Shown: positions 48,560-61,169 of the stretch, piece after piece
Layout: each line of letters begins with the position of its first letter
How positions within the stretch are numbered: position 1 is the stretch's first letter
From: Utricularia gibba
Lineage: Eukaryota > Streptophyta > Magnoliopsida > Lamiales > Lentibulariaceae
DNA length: 64,000 nt
Direction: 5' to 3'
Assembly: GCA_002189035.1 (NCBI GenBank)
Contig: NEEC01000016.1
Coordinates: 2,007,001-2,071,000 of the forward strand
Notes under the pieces: model-generated
What the model was told of the DNA's origin: nothing
Databases searched by the model: none
The model's input: the letters and a program-made list of their open reading frames with translations, nothing else
Program-made: the position numbers and the translations under genes

Positions 48560-50520
48560 TCTCACTCCATGGATCTAACTTCCCATGCCTCTGCCTTGGG
48601 ACATAAGAATATGCTATAGTACCAAAAGCATTCAAATGATCCGCATTGGTTTTCTGTCATACTAGACCTCATAGGGTGTTGTGGAACCAAGTATTTCAGT
48701 GAGAATTCTATTAAACAAATAAATTGTAGTATTCACTACTTCAACCCACAAAAATTATGGAATATCCATCTCAAACAGCAAGCACCATGCAATATTGACT
48801 GTAGTTCAAATCTTCCTTTCACTAAGTCCATTTTTATGTGGTGTATACACAACAAAGAGTTGATGTGTCATAGTAAGAACTTCTTGAAAAATTTGGATAA
48901 AAACTCTAAGCCATTGTGTGAATGTAGAACTTGGAATCTTTGTCCAATCTCATTCTCAAACATGGCTTTAAAATTAGCAAAACTCTGCAAAGACTCAAAC
49001 TTGCTACATAGAAAATAGCCCCACACAAATATGTTGAAATCATCTATTAATAACAAAAAAATATCAGCTGTCATTTAGGCTTGTCACAAAAAAAGGACTA
49101 CATAAGTCACAAGGAATAAGGTTTAAGCTTCATATCCATTTTGTATTTTGAGTATTGTGGAAAAGGTTGATAACTTTGCTTCTCGAGTTGACAGTTAGAA
49201 CATATATGGAAGTGTACAACAAAATGTGGCTTGCCATTCACCATGTTGTTTCGGGTAATAATTTGCAGGGAATATGGATTCGGATGCCCCAGCCGTTTGT
49301 ACCAAAGCTTTGAAACCACTTTAACTCCAATGTAGGCTAATTGAGACACAGACTACAAGCATCCAATTTACCCATCTTGAAGCATGAACATTCTATCTTT
49401 CTTCTCTACTGTAAAGTCTCATTTATCTTGTGGAAGGAATGTTTTGCATACTTGCCCTATAAGGACTAACTGGAAACCAAATTCAGTAAGCTTCGACACA
49501 TTAAGCAAGCTTGTTGTGAGCTTTGGTACATTGAGCACATCCGAAATTCACAGTACCTTTACCCACAAAACAAGAGTCTAGCATCAATTGGTTCATAGAG
49601 GCCTGAACACTCTTTTGTGACAACACATGCTAGATCATCCATCGGGGTGCCTTCATCAAGCAAGACAATGCTGACTTGACTCTTTTGGTTATAATTCTTC
49701 ACGGCTGGTACAAATGTGGTGTGCACCCTACCAACATTCCCAAAAGTCTTTCATTTTCCACAAAAAGTATCCAACCCATAATAGCAATACTCAGTGGAAT
49801 GATTTAGCTTCCTACAAAATTAGCAAGATGGAAAATTGAGCCTTTGTTTGATAGATTGAGACTTAAATTTTCCCTAAATTTTGTTGACATATAAGGCCTT
49901 TTAGTTCCCTTTAAATTTACTCACTTTACCATCATGCATCACAAGAGCCTTTTTAACATCAACTGTGTGAGACTTATCTAAGACAACTGTGAGTGCCTTC
50001 TCAGCATCAAGAACATCCTACCTATAGGGCATGCATTACTCAAAGGCTTTTAAATGATTTATGACATCTCTTACAGTGAGATTTTGTAGATTTGAATCAA
50101 AATTTGTAATCTAAGAATCAAATCTACTAAGAACAGTTAAAAAAATCTTTTCCACCAAGGGCTTATCATCTACAACCTCTCCAAGCACTCTCAAATTACT
50201 CATCACATCCATGATGCAATCTATATATCCTTTTATGGAATCAGACTCAGCTATGCGCATCAAACTATCTTCTTAAGGTGAAGACTTGCATATACTTAGT
50301 AAGATCATTCCCTTTGAATTCTTCCTTAATCAGGAACCACACCTTGCAAGTAGTTTCAGCCACGATGATCCTCGAAAAAACAAGAGCCTCAATTTCTTCA
50401 ATAGCATCCCAAAGCTGCTACCCATGAAGATAGGTCCACATTTTTACAGCCTACGCATGACAAAACTCTCCATTGAATAGTGGAGTCTAAGTGTAGGACT
50501 TCGAAGACATACCCTCTAGT
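48560..50520 (-). pseudogene. Copia retrotransposon relic (gag to integrase)
   Basis: Reading leftward: a decayed gag from about 50500, with a zinc-knuckle region lost in stops. Then the pre-integrase motif LWYKRLGHPNPYSLQ...CSNCQLEKQSYQPFP (49310-49170). Then integrase: FLLLIDDFNIFVWGYFLCSKFESLQSFANFKAMFENEIGQRFQVLHSHNGLEFLSKFF (49065-48885), where the first catalytic Asp lies in LLIDD and the second position, usually SDNGGEF, reads SHNGLEF. It ends near 48560 without RT. Heavily mutated. Confidence 0.75.
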
Positions 50521-51532
50521 GTCCAGGCAACACTACCAATTGAAGGTTATATTGCTGCAAAATGTTTCAGAAAATGGAATAAAGAAAAAACTTGGATTGA
50601 TGAAATAGAGCATCACAATGAACTTATACTCACATTTTTGTAGTTGACCCATGATCGAAGTTCAAGGACACTATCCACATTTCAACACAACTATCAAGAC
50701 TACTTGAATATTTTTCGTATATGATTTTGATTGAGCACCTCGCGGGCATACATTCTCATTATTTATTAAAATTGGACTATTGGTTTCAATATTTAATTAA
50801 AACGATATGGTTAGTTTTGGGTGCAGTTTGATAGTGACATTCTAAGTTAAAATCAATATAAAAATTTAATCCTCAAGTTTTAAAATTACATCATATGTTG
50901 CTCAACTTGTTTTTTATAAATAATTTACCCTTAAACTTATGAATTTATACATTTAATCTCTCATGTTATCAAAACTAATTGGTATGACCCTAATATCATT
51001 ATAACAATGCATTGTTGACCTCCCAAGTTTAACTATTACATAAATAACCCTTTAATTTTAATATTTACAAAATTCACCCGAAGTTTACATTTTTTTAATT
51101 CTTAAATTTTTTTTAAAAATATGAATAACATCTAGCATATTGTAAAATTTATAATGATAATAACTTAATGATGAAATCATAATATATGAGTACGAGAGTA
51201 ACTACGACATCATAAACTATTATTTACCTTCACTAATATGGAACAACCAACATACGCTATTAGCGCATGTACTAAATTTGATCTTGTTGCAAAATCTGAG
51301 AGAGCATAAAATGTATGTAATGTGACTAGTAAAGAGATGACATAACAAAAAAATACGTGCATGATAGTAAACTTAGTTCATCTAATACTAAACTTTCTTC
51401 AATCCAAAGTCATCCGCAAACTCTTACAATATTTTTCAGTGATACATTCTTGAGTCATCTATATTTTTAATTTCATAAATAAGTTTAATGTAGTGAGAAA
51501 TTAAATAAAAAGAAGAAAATATTTAATAACTT
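50521..51532. other. Intergenic repeat-like DNA
   Basis: AT-rich, with CTCAAGTTT / CCCTTAAACTTATG / CCTCCCAAGTTTAAC words at 50870-51080 that repeat loosely. No gene recognised. Confidence 0.3.
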
Positions 51533-51800
51533 ACGAAAGATGGGTAGAGGGTAATATCAAATAATTCTGAAGCGAGTTGCACAAATAATAACATGTAATA
51601 CAATGCATACTGGCTACATTTTATGCCTCCTTGTTGTAGTGCCACCTAGATGGTATAGAAAGAAATTAGAGACTTCAGTTGTAAATTTAATTTCATAATT
51701 AGTATAATGGTGTTTACTTACATTTGGCCAAATAATTGAGATCTTCAATAGATTGTTCTTATTAATGTTGGCTTGAATTTTTGCAACACCATGAGCAACA
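51533..51800 (-). pseudogene. Ulp1/C48-like cysteine protease fragment
   Basis: Read leftward, NNLLKISIIWPNV, a possible short GTAAGT intron, then VALQQGGIKCSQYALYYMLLF. The QQxGxxCxxYxxxYM pattern is the region around the catalytic Cys of Ulp1-type proteases (usual text PQQPGSIECGYYVMRYM). Such domains are cargo of MULE and CACTA elements. Only about 60 residues are recognisable, so confidence is modest. Confidence 0.4.
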
Positions 51801-54110
51801 ACCTAAACCCGAGAAATAAAAAATGGGCATTAAAGCGGATCACTTTGATTCAACTTTAGTCTAATCGTCTAATTTCTTGATGTAAATCAGAACTAAAGGA
51901 TCATCTGAAAGAATCGAACACAATCATCCAATGTCATTCTGGATCTAGTATACTTCTAAGTATAAACAGTGACCAATGGTCTCTGCAAATGGTGAACAAA
52001 AGTTAAGTTCAATGGGAAATAAATAAACAAAAACCATTCATTATATGACACGTGTAGACACTCACGATGTAACAAATGGATAGAAACCCGTACTCCTGAT
52101 CATAGTCTTCATAATTTTGATATGACACAAACTTTTTGAACCTCACTGAGTCTGAATTACATGCATTGAAAAGCTCAGCTTCAATCCAATGAAAACATGC
52201 TCGATGTGCTAGAGGAGTACACTACATGATTTGCCTATTCCCATGGATCAGTTAGTAAACGAAAATTGAGTAGATGTTATAAAGAATGAGCTATCTTACC
52301 AACTGGCCTTCTCAGACTGTCTAGAATGAAGGTAACCATAATACCTTGATTGCTACCCCTACCTCAGCTATGAACTTTACAACATCATCTCAAACTACAA
52401 TGGGGGAAACAAAAAATGCATACCAAGCTCAGAAAAATAGAAATTTAACAATACCAACCTCAAACTAACGAAATTTAAGCATAATACTCCTAGATTTTTA
52501 ACAACACTAACCTCAAACTAACAAAAAAATTACATTGAACCAAACCAAAACAAGGAAGTGAATGAAGCATGCTCGAGGTAAACCAACCCCATGTATTGCA
52601 AGGAAAAAAATTTAACAACCTCATAGTGGCTCTATTTCATTATGGGTATTGGATGATAAGAAAGTCACTTCCACATATCCAATTTCAACAAGAATGAGGA
52701 TTAAAATCAAAGAGCATTAATAATGAACAAGAAAGTCACTTCCACTTATAAATTATCGGCATGTGCTTAAATTGGTTTCCACTTAAAAAAAATCATGTAC
52801 TCACAATGTCACCAAAATTGCTCTTAGATTGGCTTCCAACTAAATTTCATCTCCAAATCAACCTCGTCTTAACTCTGTAAAAATAGTAGCACTTCATCAA
52901 AAAGTATAACTTAAATAAAATATGCACAACAATAAAATCTTGAAGTGAAATTGATGGAGATAAAGTCATCATGCCACCTCTTTCTATTGCTTATGTAGCT
53001 TCGAATATGAGTATTATTTTCTACACAGCTCCATGGATAATTGCTTAAGATAACAATTGCTTCCAAAGGAAAAAAGTCAAAATGAGATATAATCATTGTA
53101 AAAATATGAGACAAAAAATATTGTTCCAACAAAATCCACAATGGCATAAATTAGCAAACAAGTCACCTGTAATGAAAAATTTTCCTTTAGTGAAAAAGGC
53201 AAAACATGCATCAAATGAAATAAAGGAAATTTGTTATTGGTATTCAACACAATGATTTAGTTTTCAATGGGAAGGGACTATAAGATTATAGTTGGCTCAA
53301 TAGCATGACCCGTGACCTCCTATTGGTGGTGGTTGGTGGCTGTTGGGTTGGTAATAGTAAAATAAATTTAGATTTCAAAATTTAGCAATAGTTTTACCAT
53401 TATGTAAATAATATGAATTGTGTTAAAATAGTCAAGATGAATACTGATCGATGAGGACCAATTTTGCAAGATCTCCAAAGTTTGGGGATTATAAGGCTTC
53501 TTAGATGGGTCGAATGAAGCCCATTCTGTATGCCCACAAGTAGGCCCATGTTGTGGTGCTGACCATGACAATGGCCACTGCCATAGGCAGTGATGTAAGG
53601 CCTGATGCAGGGTGCCATGGTGAGGCATGCGACATCGACAGGCGGGGGATGTGATGGGGTGCATCATGCTGCCGTCTTGGCACAATGGGCAGGCACCATG
53701 GCTTAACATATGATGGCCATGGTCATGGTGATGATAATGGGTTGATGGATGTGAAAATAGATATTTATATTTGGGATTCATTTTTTCAAAAACTAAAATA
53801 TTAGGAATTTATAATGTCAAATTGATTTAGGTACCAAAAATATCAAATATTGTAACAATGCATACTAACTGTGCCTAAATTGTAAATAGTAGAGATTGAT
53901 TATACCTATTATTTAAATATTAGAGATAAAAAATACCCATGATATATAACATTGAGAACTCATTTTTCCAGACATATTTGTTGCAAATTCAAGTACTTCA
54001 CTTCACTCTAATCTTCTGATGGTGAGGGATATCTTCAGTATGTGTATCTTGTTGTGCATGATGGAAAAGAACACATGCAAACTAGTGATTGAGGTTTTCT
54101 AGGATGCTTC
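51801..54110. other. Intergenic DNA with a GC-richer island
   Basis: Mostly AT-rich. At 53490-53750 the composition turns GC-richer with many ATGG/CCATGG words; the - strand frame across it is His/Pro/Cys-rich and looks like no protein family. 53873-53970 is the partner of the repeat at 48046. Confidence 0.35.
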
Positions 54111-54830
54111 ACACACCAAGTGCTTGATACTCGAATGATGGCCTTATGTTTCACAAACCCAAAATTTCACTTCATTCAATCAATCTCGCATGTTTTACAA
54201 GCAGAAAATCACTTTTGCATCAAGATGGGAGTTGATGTGTGTTGTTTCTACAATAAATTTAAAAAAATTTTAAAACTCATAAAAGCCAAAATGCATAGTA
54301 CAGATGTTGAACATGGGGATAGGGATATCATTTGGATATGAACACACCAAGAAAAGTCCATGATATTGCCTCAGAAATCCAAAATTTCACTTCATTCATT
54401 CAATATTGAATTGTTTGAACCTCAAAACTAACTTTCGCATCAAGATGGGAGTTCCAAATTGCAACGTCCCAAATGGCATGGCCACTTTGTGACACCGCTG
54501 AAGACTAATATAAAACCATCATTTGGGCTTCAAGCCTTCCTCAGATGAACGAGCTTCGAAACGGTATATTGTGTGCTGCATGGCTCAACATGGTTTGTAA
54601 GATATCACAATGATAGTGAACGCTGCACGAGGCCATCCTTTGGACTAGTGCCATCCTCTAGGTCTGAACACACTCGGAGAAGTGCAAGAGATTGCCTCAC
54701 AAATCAAAAATTTCACTTCATTGAATCAATCTCACATATTTTACAAGTCGAAAATCACTTTTTCATAATGTCGGCAGACCCGAATCGCAATGTTGCGAAC
54801 GGCATGACCACATTGTGACATCAATGAAGG
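54111..54830 (+). repeat. Three degenerate satellite-like tandem copies
   Basis: Copies begin CACACCAAG (54111), CACACCAAG (54342) and CACACTCGG (54669). Each contains AAATTTCACTTCATT, then an ATCAATCT...TTTTACAAG-like block, AAAATCAC or similar, and CATCAAGATGGGAG or equivalent. Copies 2 and 3 share GCAATGT/GCAACGT...GGCATGRCCAC...TTGTGACA. Unit lengths are unequal (about 231 and 327 bp; the third is cut by Copia at about 54830). Confidence 0.7.
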
Positions 54831-56673
54831 CTCATATTGAACCAATTGACGGAGGAAAGAGATTTTATGTTACATTAATTGATGATGTATCTAGAATGAG
54901 CTGGATATATCTACTAGAGAGGAAGAGTGAAATTCTGTCATGCTTCAAAATATTGCATCCCTTGTTGGAAAGACAAATTGGTAAGAAGATCAAGAAGTTC
55001 AAGAGTGAAAACGATATTGCTTTGCAGAGTGGGAAGAGTTTTGTAAATCTACAGGTATAAGAAAAATAGCTAACACTCTAGAAACCCCTAAACATAACAG
55101 CATTGCAAAGAGGTTCAATCGAACATTGCTAGATAAAGTGAGAAGTATGTTAAACACACCAAACTTACCTAAAACCTTTTGTGGGAAAGGGGTGAAGGCT
55201 ATTATTACAACTTATTTCTTGTCAAAACGATCTTCAAAAATGACTTTGAATTATTTAACTCCACGAGAAGTATGGGCAGGGAAGAATCCAAACTTGAGAT
55301 TTTTAAGGATTTTTGGCTGCAACGTCTATGTTCATGTACCAAAAGATCAAAGAAAAAAACTTCATCACATGTCTATACCATGTGTATTTCTAGGATATGG
55401 AGAGTACCAAATGTGCTATCGAGTATGAGATCCTACTACCAATAAGACTTTAAGATCAAGAGATGTGAAGTTTGTTAAAGAGTTTTTATGGGGTGTAGTC
55501 CTCCAAAAAGGTAACGGAGGCGTGCAAAGGTTTCCAAACGTTCAAGACATCGATATACAACTAGCAAGAAGGGAGGTTAAGGTATTTCTCAAATATGTAC
55601 TTCCTAACTCTTATTTTGTGTAGGAATAGGATAATACCTCAGAAAGTAATGAGAATCAGGGGAGGGAAATTACTAATGGAGATAATCAAGGACTATGGAG
55701 GTCATCTAGAACTCGTTTTCCATCTACTAGATATCCAACAGATGAGTATATTCTAATTTCAGATGATGCAGTACCAAAAAACTTGAGAGAAGCTCTAATT
55801 ATGATAGATAAAGAAAAAATGGTTGAATGTTATGAACAATGAGATGAAATTTCTATTGATTGATGATACCTATGACCTAGTTCTACTACCTATTGGAAAG
55901 ACGGCTCTAGAAAGTAGATAGATTTTCACTCTCAAGAAAAATATTGATAGATTTACTCAATATGAGGCTAGGATTGTCGTTAAGGGTTTCAAACAACAAG
56001 GAGTGGATTTTGATGAAATCTTCTCACCAGTGGTAAACCTAGTAACTTTCATGTTAATCAAATAACAATATGAGGCTAGAAAGTAGATAGATTGTCCTAA
56101 TGACTACTTGTGTTTGCTCTTGTACATAGATGACAAGTTGGTGGCATCTTCAAATAAGCTGAGCAACGTCCAGCTTAAGAAGCAAATGGCCTGTGAGTTC
56201 AATATGAAAGATCTTGGATCTGCTCAAAGAATATTAGAGATTGATATGACTCGAGATAGGGTAAAGAAGACATTGACTCTCTCGCAAGAAAGGTATAATG
56301 AACATTTGTTAAATAAGTTTGGACTAAGTGAAGTAAAGGCAATAATACGACCCTTGCCATCACACCTTAAACTGTCAAAGGAAATGTCTCCCAAAACAGA
56401 ACAAAAGACACTTCATATGAAGAATCAGCCCTATGCTTCTATGGTTGGTTCAATCATGTATCTTATGGTGTGCACAAGGCTAGATATAGGATTTGCTTCT
56501 AGCATTGTTAGCAGATATATTTCGGACCCTCGAAAGCAACATCTAGAAGGTGTAAAGTGATTGTTTTGATACCTAAAAGAAACTAAGGACTACAATCTTA
56601 CTAACAAATCAGATTACATAATGCCTAGAATTTATGTTGATACAAACTTGAGGGAAGATATTGATACTAGAAG

Positions 56674-59600
56674 TGTTGGAATAAGGTATTAGAGAAGGGG
56701 TTGGCAATTTCACATTGCTAATTGAAAGTCATTTCAACTAGTTTATATGGGAAGCCAACCCAATATTTTTGATGGGGCTAAAAGTGAACTGGACCGTAGG
56801 GTTCTAATTTACTAGATCGGGTTGGGCTTGCGGAGAGCTTTGAAATCCAAAATGGATACGTGTAGGGGGCGAGGGATGCAAACCCACGTTTTGCTTCATT
56901 TTGTCTCGAGCCCATTAGGGTTTACAGTTCACGTATATATTCGACTGATTTCTGAGACTGAGAAGTAGTTCTCGAAGAGCCTCTTGAATCTTGTGGGATC
57001 ATGAAATCTTTTAGGACAGCATTTTATGTGCCTGAGTTTTTGATCTTTTCTTCTTCTTAGTGTTCGATTTACAACAATCTAAAGGATATCTCGATGGATC
57101 CGACCACTACCCCTTTGGGAAACCCTACTCCGATGCGGTGACCTGCGCACTGTTCACCAATGCCACACCAACCTCGATGGTCTTCCCTAATGTAGATCTA
57201 GTTACTGTGCCGCTGCCGTAGACAAATCATGTCCGAAATCCGCTTGTCTCTACCTGTCTGCCACAGGTTACCTCTGGTTTTCATGATTTGCTGAACCATT
57301 CGGTTATTGTTCGCTAGTTTCCTAGCATTGAAAAAATCGACCCCTTTGATAGAATGAACTTTCGGCACTAGAAAGATCGAATATTTGAGCTACTGGATAT
57401 GCACGGCATTGCCTGGGCTCTCGATGTCACCAAATAGGAAGCCATAGACTCTGAGAGCCTTGCTGTGGACTAGCATTGGGCAAACTAGGTATGATGTCAC
57501 ACCATAATTACCACCCTTGCTAATAGCCTCTTCGATGTGTATATAGTCTACAAAGATGCAGTCTCCATAGGGAAGTCGATGACTGCCAAGTACACTGCAG
57601 AGGAGGTTGTTACATCTTGATTTGCAGTCACAAATTTTCTGCAGTGGGAGATGTTTGATGATAAGGAGGTGGTTGTCCAAATCAGCAAATTTCATCGCCT
57701 CTTAGACAACATGGCTGCTCAGAAGATCAAACTACCTTGAGAGTTCATCATTGATTCACTTATCCACAAGTTGCCACAAGGATGAGATGATTACAAGGCA
57801 AAGATTCGCTAATCTGATTGCAAGATGACTCTGGATCACTTGATCAATCACAATGCCATTGAGGAGAGGCAGAGGAAAACTGAGAAGAAGCCTATCAATC
57901 ATGAGTACCAGGCAAATGTCCTCAAGAACAAACAAGGGAGGCACAAATCTTGCTCGAAACATTCTGATGATGATTCTCATATTGTTTTAGCTCCTACTAA
58001 TAATGGTATCAAAAAGAAAAAAGGGTCATTGTTTTGCCTATGGTAAGATAGGGCACTTGCAGTACAATGCAGGCACAAGAAGACTGGCAAACCTGTTAAT
58101 GAGCCTCCCAAAGCCAATGTTAACATGGCTCAAGGGGATGATAATGATGAGGTGATTGTCATCATGCTTGATTACTTGAACCTAATTGAGGCTAGTGGTG
58201 ACTGGATCATGGACTCATGAGCAAGCCACCATATTTGCTCAAGGAGTACTTCTCCTCCTATATTCCACTTGGGGGTGATAATTACGTGATCAAGTTTTCT
58301 GACAAGTCTATTACACGAGTTCCTGGAAAGGGATAAGTCACTCTGAAGTTTACTTCAAGGAAGACTATCCTTCTGAGAGATGTGGTTCATGCTCCTGCCA
58401 TAAAGACCAATGTCATCAAAGCTATCCCGATGGATAAGTGTGGCCTACATATCAACTTAGGCAATGGGGCTGTTGTGGTAATGAAGAACAATGTCTTTGT
58501 TGGGAAATGATATATCGGTAGTCAAGAGTTATATGTAATGAATGTTTTTGTTATTTCTGAGAATAAAGTTGATTCTGTATACATGATATGTTCTTTTGAT
58601 ATCTGGTATGCTAGACTAGGTCATGTGAACTATGCTACATGAAAACGATGCAGCAATTATATTTAATTCCTAAATTACTATGTTATCTGCTAAGTGTGAG
58701 ACTTGTGTAGAGGTGAAAATGATTAAAAAAGCATACTATTATGTGACTAGAGAATCTAAATTGCTTGCACTGATCCATTCGGATGTATGTGATTATAAGA
58801 TGTGTGTATCTAGAGGTGGCAATAAGTTTATGATTACTTTTATTGATGATTGCTTTATATATGCTTGTGTATATTTGCTGAAACATAAATCCGAAGCATT
58901 TGATAAATTTCTACTATTAAAAGTTGAGGCAGAAAACCAACTTGACAAGAAAATAAAAGATTTAGATCTGATAGAGAGGATAAGTGTGTATTATTCAAAA
59001 ACTTCTATGAGAAGCATGGAATAATACATGAGAAGACTTCCCCCTACTCCCTAGAGTCAAATGGAGTTGCTAAGAGGAAGGATTGGATATTGAAAGAAAT
59101 GATGAATTCAATGTTTATTACTTCTGGCACTCCATATAAAATGTGGGGGAAGCGATTCTCACAGCTTATCATGTTCAGAACTGAATCCTACATAAGAAAA
59201 AAGGCAAAACTCCATATGAGATATGGAAAGACTATACACCAAACCTTATGTATTTAAGAGTGTAGGGGTGTTTAGCAAAAGTGATGTTGCATGATCCTAA
59301 GAAAAGAAAGATTTGGTCAAAAAGATCTGATTGTCTGTTCATTAGATATGCACAGGGGAGTGCTGCATATCGATTCTTTGTGATCAAGAGTGATGTCCTT
59401 GGTCTACATACAATACTAGAAACAAAGAATGCAGAATTCTTTGAGCACATTTTTCCTCTAACAGGAAAACAACAAGATGGTGGTAATAAAACACCTACCA
59501 CTGAAACTACTGACACTAGTGAACCTTTGGAGGAAATGCCTCTTAGAAGAAGCAAAAGGCAAAGGACAAAGTCTAGCTTTAGTAATGACTTCTATATGTA

Positions 59601-61169
59601 TCTCACCAGTGGAGATTCTATGACCTACCACGATGCGATTACTTCTCTAGATGCTTCATTGTGGATGGAGCCCATTCAAAGTGAGATGGATTCGCTCCAT
59701 CAGAACAAGGTATGGGAAGTAGTGGACCTACCTCTAGGGCAAAGCCAATTGGGAGCAAGTGGATCTTTAAGAAAAATCTCCTTATAAATGGTAAAGTAGA
59801 CAAAGACAAGGCTCGCCTTGTAGCAAAGGGTTTCACTCAGAAATCGGGTGTTGACTACTTTGAGACATTTGCCCCAGTGGTTCACTTCTCTGCTATATGA
59901 GTACTCCTTGCAATGGTAGCTGTGTACAATTGGACAGTTCACCAAATGAATGTCAAAACAGCATTCTTGAATGGTGAATTGGAGGAAGAAATCTATATGT
60001 TTCAGCCTGAGGGTTGCATAAAAGCTGGAAATGAATACAAAGTGTGTTGACTAAAGAAGTCATTGTATGACTTGAAACAAGCACCTAAATAGTGGCATGA
60101 GAAATTTGATGAAGTCATGACATTATTAGGCTTCACATCAAATCTAGTTGAGAGATGTGTTTACTCTAAGACTTTTAATGATCAATGCATGATCATAATC
60201 CTCTATGTGGATGATATGTTGATCTTTGGGCCAAACCTTGACACTGTGTTAGAGGCCAAGAAATTCTTAGCCTCGAAATTTGAGATGAAGGATTTCTACT
60301 AACTCAAAGTCATTACACTAAGAAACTCTTAGAGAAGTTTCGTTTCCATGAGGTGAAACCAACTCGAACTCCATATGATCTTAGTATTAGCTTAAAAAAA
60401 AAAAAATAGAAATGACCTTGTGTCCTAAAGTGAATATGCTCAGATAATGGGAAGTGTGATGCGTCTAATGAATCATACCTGACCTGACATAGTTTATGCA
60501 GTGGGTAAACTGAGTAGATATGCACACAGCCCAAATGAAAGTCATTGGGCAGCTGTAAGGTGGTCATTGAGATACCTCAAAGGGACAGGTGACCATGGCA
60601 TTCAATATCATACAGAACCCACTGCATTGGAGGGATACAGTGATGTTAGCTGGGTATCTGGGATAGAAGAGTCAAAGGTCACAAGTGGAATGATTTTTAC
60701 ATTAGGCAGAGGAGCTGTGTCCTAGAAATCCATCAAACAAACCTTGATAGCTAGATCAACAATGGAAGTTGAGATCATTTCACTAGATCTAGTCGGAATT
60801 GAGGCTGAGTGGTTAAGAAACCATGTGACAAAATTCCCACTCAAGCAACACGGATCTTTCTCAGTGGTGCTACATTGTGACTGTCAAGCAGCAATTGCCA
60901 CTACCAAGAATCGATCCTATAACGGAAGAAATATACACATACAATTGAGGTATGAAACATTGTGTGTGGTCCAAGCCCACATTTTGCTTCGTTTTGTCTC
61001 TAGCCCATTAGAGTTTACGGTTCACGTATATATTCAACTGATTTCTGAGATTGAGAAGTAGTTTTCAAAGGGCCTCTTGAATCCTAGGGGTTCGTGAAAT
61101 CCTTTAGGACAACATTTTACGTGCTTGAGGTTTTTATCTTTTCTTCTTCTTAGTGTTCGATTTACAACA
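56674..61169 (+). mobile_element. Inner Copia element with LTRs and 5-bp target duplication
   Basis: This 4496-bp element starts TGTTGGAATAAGG and ends TTTACAACA. AGAAG precedes (56669-56673) and follows (61170-61174) it. The 5' LTR is 56674-57076 (403 bp). The right LTR keeps only its last 195 bp (60975-61169), aligned to 56888-57076. Contents in order: gag (57340-57960), protease-region wording around 58200, pre-integrase and integrase (58680-59280), RT (59630-60300) and RNase H (60500-60960). Many stops show it is dead. Confidence 0.92.
57340..60960 (+). pseudogene. Gag-pol of the inner Copia element, broken
   Basis: Gag near 57380-57860 reads (across shifts) LLDMHGIAWALDV..., then NMAAQKIKLP-EFIIDSLIHKLPQG and CKMTLDHLINHNAIEERQRK. 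Protease wording is SGDWIMDS-ASHHIC near 58200. Integrase: CETCVEVKMIKKAYYYVTRESKLLALIHSDVCDYKMCVSRGGNKFMITFIDDCFIYACVYLL. The bridge is KTPYEIWKDYTPNLMYLRV and IWSKRSDCLFIRYAQGSAAYRFF. RT: ASLWMEPIQSEMDSLHQNKVWEVVDLP, a frameshift near 59740, GSKWIFKKNLLINGKVDKDKARLVAKGFTQKSGVDYFETFAPVV, NVKTAFLNGELEEEIYMFQPEG and IILYVDDMLIFG (catalytic YVDD kept). RNase H: AVGKLSRYAHSPNESHWAAVRWSLRYLKGT and DVSWVSGIEESKVTSG. Confidence 0.85.

Noticed and set aside
57390-57980. - strand frames of 101 and 74 codons in the inner Copia
   Set aside because: Antisense shadows of the gag region read on the + strand.
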